This document shows positions 6,912-9,217 of a DNA stretch of 9,217 nucleotides, in pieces. The notes under the pieces are model-generated. The model was given only the letters and a program-made list of their open reading frames with translations. It was not told the DNA's origin and searched no databases. The position numbers were made by a program, and so were the translations under genes. Every line of letters starts with the position of its first letter. Position 1 is the stretch's first letter. The DNA is from an uncultured Planctomycetaceae bacterium (GTDB lineage Bacteria; Planctomycetota; Planctomycetia; Planctomycetales; Planctomycetaceae): the NCBI GenBank assembly GCA_903823545.1, contig CAIJTL010000490.1:1-9217 (forward strand), read 5' to 3'.

Positions 6912-7191
6912 GAATGATCTGACCAAATTTCAACAAAACCATAAGGGCTCAAGAATCGCCTCGAAGCCACCAACAGTCTCAAAAAACGCGGATTTAGCCT
7001 CAAACTAGCTCTGATGGCACGGAGATCGTAGACCCCCTCCGGAGAAATAGAAAGCGCGGCATAACGTGACTCACCGAACTGATCCGCACATAAATTCGGC
7101 AATGAAAAGCAGGTCTCTCACCAATGACGTGCTCAAACGAGCTAGGTTTGGCTGAGATGTCCAAACCCCGAATTTCTGCACGAGTGATGTG
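6912..7191. other. Divergent intergenic region (280 bp)
   Basis: This separates the minus-strand hydrolase from the plus-strand membrane protein gene, so promoters for both should lie here. I see no gene with a ribosome binding site and no convincing consensus promoter boxes. A short CTCCGGAG palindrome sits near 7039-7046. Confidence 0.5.
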
Positions 7192-7755
7192 ATGAGCCAG
7201 AAACAGCTTCGTCAAAAAATCTTAGTCAACAAAGCCATTCAAGGACGATTGCTATTCCGTATTGGACTTTATTGGTTTTTGTATCACGGCGTCTTGTGGA
7301 TGTCGTTGTTCTTGTTCCGCTACGCCGAACATCGCGGTGCCGTTCGAGCCGGTGCCCTGCCTCGTTCGTTTGCGGATCTCTACCAACAATTCTCTCGCGA
7401 GTACTTTGGAGTCTGGGTTTGTGCGTTCGCGGTTGCTCCGATCGTCTTGTGGGACTTGCTGAAATTCAGCCATCGCATCGTCGGCCCGCTCGTCCGATTC
7501 AAGAACACGCTCGATAGCCTGTCTGCCGGGAAAAATGTTGATCAAGTTCGGTTGCGAGACGGTGATTTGCTCGTCGATCTGCAAGATACCTTCAATAATT
7601 ATCTCAGCACGCTTCAATCGTTTGAGCCGGTCGATCCCGAAGTAGAAAAATGCGAACAGATCGAAGACGCATTGGCGTTTGAACTGCAAAAGCTGCAAGC
7701 AGAAGTCGGCGCCATCAAGGTCCCCCAAAATAGTCGGCATGCGACGCACGGCTAA
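7192..7755 (+). CDS. Small two-helix membrane protein with HAMP-like segment
   Basis: A 187-aa protein with a cytoplasmic basic N-terminus (KQLRQKILVNK), a first membrane helix at about 24-44 (GLYWFLYHGVLWMSLFLF), a short extracytoplasmic loop, and a second helix at about 72-92 (FGVWVCAFAVAPIVLWDLL). After it, HRIVGPLVRFKNTLDSLSAG (94-113) and VRLRDGDLLVDLQDTFNNYL (119-138) follow the HAMP pattern: a Pro-containing first amphipathic helix, a connector, then DGD-L and a second helix. A Glu-rich, probably coiled-coil tail follows (about 148-175). There is no kinase, cyclase or chemoreceptor output domain, so it is a stand-alone HAMP module that may signal through a partner. The ATG at 7192 is chosen over the adjacent in-frame GTG at 7189. 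The 108-bp spacing and function assignment are inferred from sequence alone; no family name is known to me. Confidence 0.78.
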   Translation: MSQKQLRQKILVNKAIQGRLLFRIGLYWFLYHGVLWMSLFLFRYAEHRGAVRAGALPRSFADLYQQFSREYFGVWVCAFAVAPIVLWDLLKFSHRIVGPLVRFKNTLDSLSAGKNVDQVRLRDGDLLVDLQDTFNNYLSTLQSFEPVDPEVEKCEQIEDALAFELQKLQAEVGAIKVPQNSRHATHG

Positions 7756-8242
7756 GTTGGGCGGAGCCAAAAGGCTTCACCTTTCATTGGCGAAGACCTG
7801 AATTAGCAGAAGTTTGTGTCACGAGACGTGGCAGTGCCAATTCGGGTTCGGGCAAATCAACATCGCAGCCTCCACTAAAACGGCGAAATTTGGTACCCAC
7901 GAATTACCAAAGCTCGAAGTTTGGTTGCAAGCTGCATCTTTTCTGCAGCAAGTATCGCTCTTCAAAATCTCGCGACCGCAGCATGCCGTCGGTGCGGTCA
8001 CTCTGCTAATTGAAGTGACACTCACAACCACAAACTGCTTCCGAATGACTTGCCGCAGACATCGATGCAGTCGAGGCACGGTTTCTCGCCTTGGAATTCG
8101 CTTGCGAAATCAACTGTCCTTCGGCATAACTTTTTGCTGATCGATGCCGCCAATTGGTTGCATAGATTTCGATGAGCGTGGGCAGCAACGTGTCGCCCTT
8201 GTTCGATTCGACGTGGGTTTGGCTACGAGTGGTGACAGTTCT
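7756..8242. other. 487-bp gene-poor region upstream of moxR
   Basis: No convincing gene. Open frames on either strand lack ribosome binding sites and recognisable motifs. The region holds a weak GAGCC-AAAA-GGCTT hairpin (7764-7777) just after the membrane protein stop, a 7-bp dyad TTTGGTA/TACCAAA (7889-7895 and 7905-7911), and a 6-bp dyad GTCACT/AGTGAC (7997-8002 and 8014-8019). The dyads could be regulator sites for moxR; no promoter boxes are assigned. Confidence 0.45.
7889..7911. promoter_or_regulatory. 7-bp dyad, possible operator upstream of moxR
   Basis: TTTGGTA (7889-7895) and TACCAAA (7905-7911) form a perfect inverted repeat with a 9-nt spacer. It lies more than 300 bp before the moxR ATG, so its relation to that gene is uncertain, and a chance dyad of this size is quite possible. 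Confidence 0.25.

Positions 8243-9217
<975 letters not shown>

Noticed and set aside
7252..7770. 172-codon minus-strand frame opposite the membrane protein gene
   Set aside because: The plus strand has the membrane helices and HAMP-like pattern; the antisense frame shows no domain.
7764..7777. Short hairpin after the membrane protein gene as an intrinsic terminator
   Set aside because: Only five base pairs, including a possible G-U pair, and no following T-run.

Overview
The window looks like chromosomal DNA of a planctomycete (phylum Planctomycetota). The evidence is a very long Ser/Thr/Gly-rich repeat protein that begins with an LExLExRxLL-type N-terminal motif, moderate GC content, many weak Shine-Dalgarno sites, loose gene packing, and a palindromic intergenic repeat. 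The lineage is an inference from protein style; no marker gene such as rRNA is present.

Layout. Positions 1-3628 (minus strand) hold the first 1209 codons of a giant secreted or surface protein whose C-terminus lies off the left edge. It is built from two alternating Ig/PKD-like modules plus one unique domain of about 200 residues. Positions 3629-4290 carry no gene, but hold an 8-bp dyad just upstream of the giant gene, a 186-bp long inverted-repeat element (3969-4154), and a second perfect 10-bp dyad (4189-4218). Positions 4291-6911 (minus strand) are a likely co-directional cluster, in transcription order: an alpha/beta hydrolase with an unusual active-site sequence, a BshB1-like PIG-L deacetylase 26 bp behind it, and a PP2C-type protein phosphatase 75 bp further on.

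From 6912 the strand switches. A 280-bp divergent intergenic region leads to a small two-helix membrane protein with a HAMP-like segment (7192-7755, plus strand). Next come 487 bp without a convincing gene, then a MoxR-family AAA+ ATPase (8243 onward), which runs off the right edge and is probably complete to within a few residues.

How the genes might work together. The giant protein is probably an adhesion or cell-surface structural protein, unrelated to its neighbours. The hydrolase-deacetylase pair is spaced like an operon; the deacetylase resembles the enzyme of bacillithiol synthesis, but no other bacillithiol gene is visible here. The phosphatase would reverse Ser/Thr phosphorylation by kinases located elsewhere. 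MoxR is usually the first gene of a moxR/DUF58/VWA cluster, which would lie beyond the right edge. I see no complete undescribed system. The best leads are the long inverted-repeat element, the exactly periodic repeat array and unique domain of the giant protein, and the hydrolase with Met where the catalytic His is expected.
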